From Halorussus ruber (lineage in GTDB: Archaea > Halobacteriota > Halobacteria > Halobacteriales > Haladaptataceae), in NCBI RefSeq assembly GCF_004765785.1, contig NZ_SBIT01000008.1:62001-126000 (forward strand): a stretch of 64,000 nucleotides of DNA, read 5' to 3'. Of this stretch, positions 16,919 through 24,215 are shown one piece after another. The translations under genes were made by a program, and so were the position numbers. The notes beneath the pieces are model-generated. The model saw only the letters and a program-made list of their open reading frames with translations, had not been told where the DNA came from and did no database searches. Position 1 is the first letter of the stretch, and every line of letters begins with the position of its first letter.

Positions 16919-17905
16919 CTATCCGACGATTCCGAGGAGGCCCAGCGCCCACCGGACCAACTCCGAGAGCGCGAACAGGCCGCCCTCGGCGCGCGAGAGT
17001 CTGCGTCCCGACCAGAGCGCGACCACCATCACGACGACGAGGACCGTCAGCCACGCCATGCTCTCCAGCGCCGCCCCGGAGACCGCGAGCGGCCGGACCG
17101 CGGCACCCAACCCGAGGATGCCGAGGACGTTGAAGACGTTGCTCCCGACCACGTTGCCGACCGAGACGCCGACGCGACCGCGGCGAATCGCCACCAGCGA
17201 GACCGCGAACTCCGGCGTCGAGGTGCCCGCCGCCACTATCGTCCCGCCGATGACCCACTCCGAGACGCCCGCCCCGCGGGCCAGCGCGGTCGCCGCCTCG
17301 ACCATGAAGTGGCCGCTCACCAGCACGATTGCCAGACCGGCCGCGAGGAGAGCAGCGTTCCGGGCCGGAGAGGCGTTCCGTCCCACATCGAATGCTGGCG
17401 TCGAATCCGGCGGGGAACTGTCCTCGCCGGGTTCGACGCCGCGCCGAGACTCGGCGGCGAGCAGGTAGCCGATGTAGGCGACCAACGAACCGACCAACAG
17501 CAGTCCCTCGCCGCGCCCGACCGTCAGGTCTGCCATCGCGGCGAATCCGGCGAGCGTCGAGGCGACGAGCGCGAGGCCGTCGCGGTGGACCAGCGACCGC
17601 TCGACCGGCACGACTTCGAGGAGGGACACGACCCCGAGGATGAACGCGAGGTTGTAGATGTTCGACCCGACGACGTTCCCCACCGCGATGTCGCCCGCGC
17701 CGGCCAGCGCCGCGTCGGTCGTCACGACGAGCTCCGGCGTCGAGGTCCCCATGGCGACGACGGTGAGGCCGATGGCGAGTTCCGAGAGACCGGCGCGACG
17801 GGCGAGTCGGACCGCGGAATCGACCAACAGTCGCGCTCCGAGCCAGAGGCCGAGGACCGTGGCGGCGACGACGGCGAGTCGGACAACGGTCGCTTCCCCT
17901 ACCAT
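16919..17905 (-). CDS. Cation/calcium exchanger (CaCA family, YrbG-like)
   Basis: 328 residues from the ATG at 17903-17905; a GTG at 17921-17923 is an alternative. There are ten or so membrane segments in two inverted halves, each with the alpha-repeat signature: AIGLTVVAMGTSTPELVV and VVGSNIYNLAF in the first, VIGGTIVAAGTSTPEFAV and VVGSNVFNVLGILG in the second. The Glu in each G-T-S-x-P-E motif coordinates the ion. It exports Ca2+ in exchange for Na+ or H+. A cytoplasmic loop between the halves is short and acidic. It is divergent from aroC, with about 60 bases between the starts. Confidence 0.88.
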   Translation of the reverse strand: MVGEATVVRLAVVAATVLGLWLGARLLVDSAVRLARRAGLSELAIGLTVVAMGTSTPELVVTTDAALAGAGDIAVGNVVGSNIYNLAFILGVVSLLEVVPVERSLVHRDGLALVASTLAGFAAMADLTVGRGEGLLLVGSLVAYIGYLLAAESRRGVEPGEDSSPPDSTPAFDVGRNASPARNAALLAAGLAIVLVSGHFMVEAATALARGAGVSEWVIGGTIVAAGTSTPEFAVSLVAIRRGRVGVSVGNVVGSNVFNVLGILGLGAAVRPLAVSGAALESMAWLTVLVVVMVVALWSGRRLSRAEGGLFALSELVRWALGLLGIVG

Positions 17906-17966
17906 TGCAGGACCAACTTGCACCTACTCCAAACCATAAATACCGGCCCCGACCAACGTTCCCCCA

Positions 17967-19133
17967 ATGAACGGAAACAGCTTCGGACGCCTCTTTCAAG
18001 TGACCACGTTCGGCGAGAGTCACGGCGAGGCGATGGGGGTCACCGTCTCGGGGTGCCCGGCGGGTCTCGAACTCTCGGAGGAGGACGTGCAAGCAGACCT
18101 CGACCGGCGCAAGCCCGGCCAGTCGATGATAACCACCAGTCGGGGCGAACCGGACCACGTCTCGATTAAGTCCGGGCTACAGGACGGCTACACCACCGGA
18201 ACGCCAATCGGGATGGTCATCGACAACAAGGACGCCAAGTCCGAGAAGTACGAGCCGTTTATCACCGCGCCCCGACCCTCCCACGGCGACTTCACCTACT
18301 CGGCGAAGTTCGGCACGCGCAACTGGGGCGGCGGCGGCCGGTCGTCGGCCCGCGAGACGGTCAACTGGGTCGCGGCCGGAGCCATCGCCAAGAAAATCCT
18401 CTCGCAGGAGGGCGTCGAACTCAAGGCTCACGTCAACCAAATCGGCGACATCGAGGCCCCCGAGGTCTCCTTCGAGGAGATGCTCGACCACAGCGAGGAG
18501 AACGAAGTCCGGTGCGCCCACCCCGAGACCGCCGAGGAGATGCGCGAGCGAATCGACGAGTACCAGCAGGAGGGCGACTCTATCGGCGGGTCCATCTACT
18601 TCGAGGCCCGGGGCGTCCCCCGCGGCCTCGGCGCGCCCAGGTTCGACTCGGTCGAGGCTCGACTCGGACAGGCCATGATGAGCGTGCCCGCCTCGACCGC
18701 CTTCGAGTTCGGTCTGGGCCGCGAGGCCCGCGAGTACACCGGGATGGAGCGAAACGACGAATGGGAGTTCGAAGACCCCGAGAATCCCGACGAGAGCGAC
18801 CCCGTACCGACCGAGAACGACCACGGCGGGCTACAGGGCGGCATCACCACGGGCGAACCCATCTACGGCGAGGTCACGCTCCACGCGCCGACCTCGATTC
18901 CCAAGACCCAGACCACGGTGGACTGGGAGACCGGCGAGGAGAAGGACGAACAGGTCATCGGTCGCCACGACCCCGTGCTTCCGCCCCGCGGCGTCCCGGT
19001 CGTCGAGGCGATGCTTGCGCTGACGCTGGTCGACTTCATGCTCCTGGGTGGCCGCATCAACCCCGACCGGATGGACGACCGGCCGGGCGAGTACGATACC
19101 GATTACCACCCGAGCAGTCCGCGAAACGAGTAG
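17967..19133 (+). CDS. aroC: Chorismate synthase
   Basis: 388 residues. The enzyme makes chorismate from EPSP with reduced flavin as catalyst, the last shared step to the aromatic amino acids. It begins MNGNSFGRLFQVTTFGESHG, with the conserved His in GESHG, and has DRRKPGQS, the region RSSARETVNWVAAGAIAKK, and HDPVLPPRGVPVVEAM with the second conserved His. An acidic insert of about 15 residues (EFEDPENPDESDPVPTE) is a halophilic feature. A CCATAAATACC box lies some 30 bases before the ATG. Confidence 0.96.
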   Translation: MNGNSFGRLFQVTTFGESHGEAMGVTVSGCPAGLELSEEDVQADLDRRKPGQSMITTSRGEPDHVSIKSGLQDGYTTGTPIGMVIDNKDAKSEKYEPFITAPRPSHGDFTYSAKFGTRNWGGGGRSSARETVNWVAAGAIAKKILSQEGVELKAHVNQIGDIEAPEVSFEEMLDHSEENEVRCAHPETAEEMRERIDEYQQEGDSIGGSIYFEARGVPRGLGAPRFDSVEARLGQAMMSVPASTAFEFGLGREAREYTGMERNDEWEFEDPENPDESDPVPTENDHGGLQGGITTGEPIYGEVTLHAPTSIPKTQTTVDWETGEEKDEQVIGRHDPVLPPRGVPVVEAMLALTLVDFMLLGGRINPDRMDDRPGEYDTDYHPSSPRNE

Positions 19134-19188
19134 AAGGAGTGCGGTCGAACAGTCGCCCGGCCGCCCCTGTCGGCCCGACGACCAGACG

Positions 19189-19833
19189 TTACATCGAACT
19201 GTTGTTGCCACCGCCTCCGCCGCCGCCCTGCGTCGACACGTCGCCGACCATCGTGTTCGGGTGGACCAGACAGATGTAAGTCGCCATCTCCTGAGTCGCG
19301 GTGAACCGAGCGCCCTGCACCGCGCCCTGCTCGGAGATGATTTCTGTCTTGTCGACCAGCGACTCGGTCGACTGCTGGCCGCCGGTTTGGTTGCCCGTCA
19401 CGTTGCCGCCGGTCGCGTTCCCGGCACTGACGCCGGTCACGTTTCCGTCGGAGACGTTGAGCGAGACGCTCTCGTTCGAGGCCGTCTCGTTGACCTGCGT
19501 GAAGACGTCCTCGGGTACCGAGAGCGGTTCGAGGACCTGCAGGTTGTTGCCCTGCGAGTCCTGAATTGCGAAGTTGTGGGGCTGACCGTCAACGTTCTGC
19601 CAGATCAGGGTGTAGGTCGTCCCCGTCTGCAGGTTCAGCGTCGGGTTCTTCGGGACGTTCTCGGACCCCGCGCCCGGGACTCGCCAGCCCTGCCAGCCAC
19701 TCGTCTTCCCGCCGAGGACGATGACCTCCTCGTTCGAGCCGCCCTGAGCGAGGACCGTCGCGTTCAATCCAGCCAATGCACCGGTCGCTGCCGTCGCTTT
19801 CAGGAAGCGACGACGAGATGTGTTCTCTGTCAT
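19189..19833 (-). CDS. Exported blue-copper (halocyanin-like) protein with sequon-rich insert
   Basis: 214 residues with a twin-arginine signal (SRRRFLKATAATGALAGL). The cupredoxin fold has all type 1 copper ligands: His in GQPHNFAI, then Cys, His and Met in ATYICLVHPNTMVG. It should carry electrons at the outer face of the membrane. Between the two ligand blocks is an insert (about residues 115-165) with six N-x-S/T sequons (NET, NES, NVT, NAT, NVT, NQT), so it may be heavily N-glycosylated. The C-terminus is a Gly run. It is monocistronic and convergent with aroC. Confidence 0.85.
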   Translation of the reverse strand: MTENTSRRRFLKATAATGALAGLNATVLAQGGSNEEVIVLGGKTSGWQGWRVPGAGSENVPKNPTLNLQTGTTYTLIWQNVDGQPHNFAIQDSQGNNLQVLEPLSVPEDVFTQVNETASNESVSLNVSDGNVTGVSAGNATGGNVTGNQTGGQQSTESLVDKTEIISEQGAVQGARFTATQEMATYICLVHPNTMVGDVSTQGGGGGGGNNSSM

Positions 19834-20057
19834 GAAACCCCCATCAGAGAGTACTCGGCGAGGGGATTAAATCGGGGTAATCGTTGTGAGCTTTCAGTTC
19901 TGTAGACTCGTGTAATGGGAGGTTACGAAACCGCGTGAACGATTTCGGGCCTCGACGCGCGCTCGCCGGAAGAGGAGTTCCCGCGAGCGGCTGAACTGTG
20001 CCGTTTTGCCGGTAATTTTATTACGCTATTGTATGCAACCATACACAGGGTCAGAAC

Positions 20058-20393
20058 GTGTCTAAAACTAACATGGGAAACGACACCGGCGACGAGTCCG
20101 GACTAACCGAGTCGCCGGACCGGCCGGGGGTCTATCGAGCGAAGTACGACCCCGACGGGCCGGGAACCGTCAGCGACACCGTCATCAGAGCGATTGCGGA
20201 GGTCGCGGACGTGGACCCGACCAACACGGTCATCCCGCTCGCCGACAGAATCGACCCGGACGCGCTCAACGCGCTGTTCGCCGACCGCGAGGGCAAAGCC
20301 CAGACCACCTTCCGCGTCTGCGGCCTCGAAGTCCTCGTGCGAAGCGACGGCCGGGTTCGCATCGTCGACGAGTCCGTTTCCGACACAGACTGA
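20058..20393 (+). CDS. HalOD1 output-domain protein
   Basis: 111 residues from a GTG at 20058; an ATG at 20073 is also possible. It is a single HalOD1 (halobacterial output domain 1) module, recognisable by VSDTVIRAIAEVADVDPTNT and LADRIDPDALNALFAD, with a C-terminal strand pair (FRVCGLEVLVRSDGRVRIVD). HalOD1 domains occur alone or fused to response regulators in haloarchaea; their biochemical role is unknown. A TTTTATTA box at about 20015-20022 is the likely promoter. The next gene starts 14 bases after the stop, so the two form an operon. Confidence 0.8.
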   Translation: MSKTNMGNDTGDESGLTESPDRPGVYRAKYDPDGPGTVSDTVIRAIAEVADVDPTNTVIPLADRIDPDALNALFADREGKAQTTFRVCGLEVLVRSDGRVRIVDESVSDTD

Positions 20394-20406
20394 CGAGGTG
20401 AGTGGT

Positions 20407-21429
20407 GTGCAAAACACGAAACTGATTCGAACGTGCGTAGACGGCGACCCTCACACGCTCGTCCTACGCCGACGACCGACGGACGTATCGACGCTCGACC
20501 TCCTGTTCGACGCGGTCGCCCCCGAGCGACCCACCGACGCGCTCGCGGTCACCGACGACGGCACGGAGGGCTTTCTGGAAGCGTGGACGAGTCAGACCGG
20601 GCGTCGCCCCCGGAACATCGGCATGATTAGCGTCGGCGAGCGAATGCGGTCGGCCGCGTCGTCTCGGTCGGGGTCCGGCAGGTCCGCGGGCGGGTCGAGT
20701 CCCGCCAGTCCGTCCGGCCCCGGCGAGTCCGCCGGTCGGTCAGGTTCCGCCGGGTCGTCCGATTCTCCCGGTCGGTCCGGTCAGGCCGCGCCGCCCGTGG
20801 CGCACAACGACATCGTGCAGGGCGTCGCCGACCCGACCGACACCGACGCCATCTGCGACGCCGTCCTCGGGTATCTCGACGCGTGGCCCACCGAGGGCCG
20901 GACCGTCGTCTACTTCGACGCGGTGTCGTCGCTCCTCGACGAACTCGGTACCGAGGAGACCGCCGACCTCCTCGGCGAACTCGTCCGGGAACTCGACGCC
21001 CGGGACGCGGTCGGTTACGTCTGTCTGACGCCCGAGGACCACAATCCCGCGGTCGTCCGGGAAGTCGCCTCGCTGTTCGACACGGTGGTCGAGTGTACCG
21101 GAAGCGCGGCCGACGCCGTCGCCGAACCCTCGGTCAGCGACTGCTTCGACGCGCTGGCCGACGCCCGACGCCGGTACGTCCTCGGGGCGGTGCTGGAGGG
21201 CGGAACGTTCTCGGTGGACGCGCTCGCCGACGGCATCGCCGACCGAAGTTCGGCAGACCGCGAGGAGGCGTACGTCTCGCTGCTGAACGTCCACCTGCCG
21301 AAACTGGCCGATTTGGCGCTTATCTCCTACGACCGGGACGCCGAGACCGTCTCGCCGGGCTATCACTTCGGGCGAACCGAACCGTATCTCCGACACGCGA
21401 TGGAAATCGAGGGCGAAGAGTACGCCTGA
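20407..21429 (+). CDS. DUF7504/DUF7344-type two-domain regulator-like protein
   Basis: 340 residues from the GTG at 20407, chosen because GAGGTG (20395-20400) is a good Shine-Dalgarno sequence six bases upstream. The first 220 residues resemble a degenerate RecA/KaiC-like fold (LLFDAVAPERPTDALAVTDDG, TVVYFDAVSSLLDELG, VGYVCLTPEDH) without a Walker A motif. It is interrupted by a Ser/Gly/Pro linker of about 50 residues. The last 100 residues form a winged-helix-like domain (CFDALADARRRYVLGAVLEGG) of the haloarchaeal DUF7344 type. The pairing with HalOD1 suggests a signalling role; partners are unknown. Confidence 0.7.
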   Translation: MQNTKLIRTCVDGDPHTLVLRRRPTDVSTLDLLFDAVAPERPTDALAVTDDGTEGFLEAWTSQTGRRPRNIGMISVGERMRSAASSRSGSGRSAGGSSPASPSGPGESAGRSGSAGSSDSPGRSGQAAPPVAHNDIVQGVADPTDTDAICDAVLGYLDAWPTEGRTVVYFDAVSSLLDELGTEETADLLGELVRELDARDAVGYVCLTPEDHNPAVVREVASLFDTVVECTGSAADAVAEPSVSDCFDALADARRRYVLGAVLEGGTFSVDALADGIADRSSADREEAYVSLLNVHLPKLADLALISYDRDAETVSPGYHFGRTEPYLRHAMEIEGEEYA

Positions 21430-21478
21430 GCGAGTCGCTCCGACCGGTTTTTACCTCGCGGACCCCACAGTCCCGACG

Positions 21479-22108
21479 ATGGACGCGAACCAGCAGACTC
21501 GCGCCAACCCGTTCGGGATGGACGCCGAGTGCGAGAACTGCCCGGAACTCTGTGAGACTCGCCAGCAGGTCGTCCACGGGTACGGCGACGTGGGGGCGGA
21601 CTTCCTCTTCGTCGGCGAGATGCCCGACGAGGAGGCCGACCGGACGGGCGTGCCCTTTACCGGGGAACGCGGGGAGGCCCTCCAGAATATTCTGGGCTAT
21701 CTCGGCCTGAACAACTCCCTGCCGAGCGCCGACGACCCCGAGTTGGAGAACGCGTTTCTGACGTATCTCACCCGGTGTCGAGACCCGGAGCGCCCGCCGA
21801 CCGACGAGGAGATTCGGACCTGCGAGCCCTACCTGAACGCCGAGATTCGGATGATAAACCCCGAGATTCTGGTGCCGGTCGGCCAGCGCGCGCTGACCGA
21901 AATCGCCACCGAGTACACCACGGCCTCGGCCGAGGAGTTCGACGCGAGCGAGGACCACGCCACGACGATTCGGGGTCGGGGCTTCGAAATCGTGCCGATG
22001 CGCGACCCCCAAGCGCAGTCGGAGGCCGACCGCGAGGCGTTCGTGGATCACTTCCAGTCGCTGATGGCCGGGGATTATCGGCAGACGAAAGGGCGGCGGA
22101 GTCGGTGA
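21479..22108 (+). CDS. Family 4-like uracil-DNA glycosylase homologue with altered motifs
   Basis: 209 residues. Four Cys that would hold the iron-sulphur cluster of family 4 UDGs are present: AECENCPELC near the start, and TRCRDPERPPTDEEIRTCEP. Motif 1 is GEMPDEEADRTGVPFTG in place of the usual GEAPG...PFVG, and the late His-Pro-Ser motif is replaced by VPMRDPQAQ. The fold is clear, but uracil excision cannot be assumed because catalytic residues differ. It probably binds or repairs DNA in the cytoplasm. It is preceded by a short gap after the DUF7504-type gene. Confidence 0.75.
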   Translation: MDANQQTRANPFGMDAECENCPELCETRQQVVHGYGDVGADFLFVGEMPDEEADRTGVPFTGERGEALQNILGYLGLNNSLPSADDPELENAFLTYLTRCRDPERPPTDEEIRTCEPYLNAEIRMINPEILVPVGQRALTEIATEYTTASAEEFDASEDHATTIRGRGFEIVPMRDPQAQSEADREAFVDHFQSLMAGDYRQTKGRRSR

Positions 22109-22148
22109 AAAAGAGGCCGGTCGGAGTCGCTAACTCTTCTCGGAAAGC

Positions 22149-22352
22149 TCAGCCCCAGTAGGGCGTCGAGAGCCAGCGATTCGGCCCGGTTCCGGACTTG
22201 CTCAGCGCGAGGACGACCACAATCATCAGGCCGACGACCGCGAGCGCGGCGACGTTTCCGAGCGCGACCTGTACGAGACCGACGAGGCCACCGGCCGCGA
22301 CGAACGCCACGAGCGCGACCGACAGCGCGGTGAGGGGTTTCGACCAGTTCAT
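22149..22352 (-). CDS. Small two-span membrane protein
   Basis: 67 residues from the ATG at 22350-22352. Two hydrophobic helices (LTALSVALVAFVAAGGLVGLV and VAALAVVGLMIVVVLALS) are joined by a short Gly/Asn turn, with a tail ending in TPYWG. Function unknown. It is convergent with the UDG-like gene. Confidence 0.6.
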   Translation of the reverse strand: MNWSKPLTALSVALVAFVAAGGLVGLVQVALGNVAALAVVGLMIVVVLALSKSGTGPNRWLSTPYWG

Positions 22353-22400
22353 GCCAGCGCATTGGGAAGGTGCCCAGATAAGTGTGACCAACCACCCGCG

Positions 22401-22561
22401 TCGCTTGGTGGGACAGATAGCAACCCTGGCGGACTGAAAGGGCGAGCGGGGTTCGCGGGCCGGAGGCCCGTGGTCGTCTCAGCCGACCGCTATCGGCGCG
22501 CGCAGTTCTGCGCGCGCCGATATGTCGCTGAGCGACCGCGAACCGCGCGAGGGCTTTCGAG
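22401..22561 (+). repeat. Family 1 palindromic element, copy 5
   Basis: Subtype B. The leader GCTTGGTGGGACAGATAGC begins at 22403. The outer arms are 22434-22458 and 22536-22561. A different side hairpin, GGGCC(GGA)GGCCC at 22457-22469, sits on the leader-side arm. The middle stem CTCAGC[C]GAC pairs with GTCGCTGAG. The inner stem TATCGGCGCGCGC (22491-22503) pairs perfectly with GCGCGCGCCGATA (22510-22522). It occupies the gap 22353-22679, which has no gene, in the orientation of the following gene. Confidence 0.87.
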
Positions 22562-22679
22562 ACTACGACTCTCCCGTGATTCCTCGGATTCTCTGGGTCA
22601 GTTCTGATAGCTTACTCGAACCCACCACGCGGAAGGCTAGATTAAAACCTTCAAGGTTCGCGCCCGCCGAGGAGGTGGT

Positions 22680-23435
22680 ATGACACACATCGCGGTCTTC
22701 GCCGACCCGCCGCGGCCGGGGCTGGCGTTTCCCGAACTCGTCGCATCGTCGCCCCTCTCCGAATCGGAGGCGGCCGACCTCTACGCCGCGACGCTCAAGG
22801 ACACGCTCGTCGCCGCCCACCGGAGCGGCGGTGACCTGCTGGTCAACTATCGGCCGGACGACCTCCTCGCCGAGGAGTTCGTCGGCGAGCAGTCCGCCGA
22901 GGCCGAGGTCCGCGCGTTGGCGGCCGACGCGCTCGATTCGACCGACGAGGCCCGATTCGAGGTGCAAGTCGGCTCGACGTTCTCGGCCCGCGCGGGCAAC
23001 ACCGTCTCGCACCTGCTGGGCGAGGAGGAAGTGAACTCGGTGGCGGTGGTGCCCGGCACCGCGCCCCTCCTCACCCGCCAAGAAATCGACAGCGCCGCGA
23101 TGAAACTCCGGCGCAGGGAGGTCGTCCTCGGCCCGAGCGAGCGCGGTCGGGTCCACTACGCCGGGTTCACCGAGCCAATCGACTTCGAGGACGCCTACAC
23201 CACACCCGCAATCGAGACGCTGACCGACCGGGCCATCGACGCGGGCCACGAGGTCGGGTTCCTCCCCGCAAAGACCTGCATCGAGACCGAGGAGGACCTC
23301 TGTTCGCTGGTCTCGGTCCTCAACGCCCGCGCCAAGGCCGGGCGCGTCGTCCCCGAACACACCACGACGCTGTTCCGCGAGTGGGGCCTTCGCGTCGAGG
23401 AGGGCGTAGAGGGGCCGGAGCTAATTCGGGAGTAG
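22680..23435 (+). CDS. DUF2064-like glycosyltransferase-A-fold protein
   Basis: 251 residues. The N-terminus (IAVFADPPRPGLAFPEL) and the early stretch SESEAADLYAATLKDTL match the pattern of the DUF2064/TIGR04282 nucleotide-sugar-transferase-like family (FAKPPRPG... ALYRAFLLDT). The substrate-binding core is much changed, with no DxD-type motif clearly placed. The remainder has VNSVAVVPGTAPLLTRQEIDSA and a helical C-terminus. The function is unknown, and the assignment rests on the N-terminal third. It lies directly upstream of tRNA-Ser. Confidence 0.6.
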   Translation: MTHIAVFADPPRPGLAFPELVASSPLSESEAADLYAATLKDTLVAAHRSGGDLLVNYRPDDLLAEEFVGEQSAEAEVRALAADALDSTDEARFEVQVGSTFSARAGNTVSHLLGEEEVNSVAVVPGTAPLLTRQEIDSAAMKLRRREVVLGPSERGRVHYAGFTEPIDFEDAYTTPAIETLTDRAIDAGHEVGFLPAKTCIETEEDLCSLVSVLNARAKAGRVVPEHTTTLFREWGLRVEEGVEGPELIRE

Positions 23436-23478
23436 ACCGACAGTTCTTAGACGCCGGAGTCGGTACTGTCGGGTGCGC

Positions 23479-23561
23479 GGTGGGATGGCAGAGCGGCCTA
23501 TTGCGCCTGCCTTGAAAGCAGGTGGCGTCAAGCCTCTTGGGTTCAAATCCCAATCCCACCG
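23479..23561 (+). tRNA. tRNA-Ser(TGA)
   Basis: 83 bases, class II with a long variable arm. The acceptor stem GGTGGGA (23479-23485) pairs with TCCCACC (23554-23560), and the discriminator is G 23561. The D arm begins GCAGAG. The anticodon stem CCTGC/GCAGG closes the loop CTTGAAA, giving anticodon TGA. The T arm is TTGGGTTCAAATCCCAA. CCA is not encoded, as usual in haloarchaea. Confidence 0.96.
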
Positions 23562-23581
23562 TCTTTTCCGACGAACAACCT

Positions 23582-23727
23582 GCGAGTAGCTTGTCTACTC
23601 GCAACCCGTGAGGAGGAAAGCGGGTTCGGATTGGGATTTTAACCCCTGCCAGTCGCATGCCCGGAATGGCCCGGAGGGCCACACGCCCGGACCGTCTGGC
23701 TCTGGGTTCAAATCCCAATCCCACCGT
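23582..23727 (+). other. tRNA-derived integration scar (attachment-site-like repeat)
   Basis: The 25 bases forming the 3' end of tRNA-Ser and one base beyond (23538-23562) recur exactly at 23703-23727, after a second, degenerate tRNA-like stretch. An inverted copy of the same T-arm lies at 23628-23645: 17 of 18 positions are complementary to 23704-23721. A perfect hairpin GCGAGTAG/CTACTCGC (23582-23589/23595-23602) follows the tRNA. Elements that integrate by site-specific recombination leave such a duplicated tRNA end. No integrase gene is in the 165 bases between the repeats, so this is a scar or a minimal remnant. The open frames here, with GLGFEP-like peptides, are translations of tRNA sequence and not genes. 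Confidence 0.65.
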
Positions 23728-23812
23728 AATTCTGACGCTCGTGAAACGGTGAGTCGGTGGTTTGTTCGGGTTAATCGATGGTTTTGGGTGGTGTTGTCGG
23801 CGCTATCGACTT

Positions 23813-23934
23813 CCCGAAAGCCGAGAGGAAGCTAGCTACTCCCGAAGCCGAGAGGAAGCTAGCTACTCCCGAAGCCGAGAGGAAGCTAGCTACTCCCGAA
23901 GCCGAGAGGAAGCTAGCTACTCCCGAAGCCGAGG
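23813..23934 (+). repeat. 27-base tandem repeat, four copies plus a part
   Basis: Units at 23813-23840 (one extra A), 23841-23867, 23868-23894, 23895-23921 and a partial unit from 23922. Each begins CCCGAAGCCGAGAGG and contains the palindrome AGCTAGCT. Copies 2-4 are identical. The unit length is a multiple of three, so frames stay open (peptide repeats of ERKLATPEA or REEASYSRS), but there is no convincing start or RBS. There are no spacers, so it is not a CRISPR. Confidence 0.9.
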
Positions 23935-23949
23935 AGTTACCGCACAGCA

Positions 23950-24120
23950 CCGCAACCGCGGGCCACACCCTCCCCAACCGACTGCGTTGCTCGGCCTGCG
24001 GCCTGCGCTACTCATCCACCGGAGGACAAACCGCGTCCTCCGAGCCTTCGGCGAAGCCGAAGACCTCGCGCGACGATGGCGCGGCATGAAGCCGCGCCAG
24101 CGCGCGCCGGACGGTTCTAT
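23950..24120 (+). repeat. Family 2 hairpin element, copy 1, with a shared side hairpin
   Basis: Three hairpins in a row: CGGAGGAC/GTCCTCCG (24020-24027/24035-24042, the same module as in family 1), CTTCGGC/GCCGAAG (24046-24052/24056-24062), and GGCGCGGC/GCCGCGCC (24078-24085/24091-24098), followed by AGCGCGCGCCG. The last hairpin and tail recur at 33592-33623 with different stem bases. The gap 23562-24215 has no gene. Its last part, 24121-24215, is AT-rich and carries T-rich minus-strand runs that probably terminate the mcl operon. Confidence 0.7.
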
Positions 24121-24215
24121 CTAAAGCAACCTAAACAATTCCTAGAGAAATAAAAATATGTCTTTAACAAATGCAGGGTTGTCGAGAAGATAGAATTACA
24201 ATTCCTACGCCCGCC

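Noticed and set aside
16194-18158. A 654-residue minus-strand frame
   Set aside because: It is a shadow over the exchanger and aroC genes with Arg/Gly-rich composition. The real genes there are clear.
23320-23724. Minus-strand gene with GLGFEP peptides
   Set aside because: It is a translation across tRNA-Ser and its duplicated end. Such peptides are a common artefact at haloarchaeal tRNA genes.
23630-23726. A second functional tRNA
   Set aside because: Only the T arm and 3' acceptor half are well formed. No matching 5' acceptor, D arm or anticodon arm can be drawn.
23813-23934. CRISPR array
   Set aside because: The 27-base units are adjacent without spacers and no cas gene is in the window.
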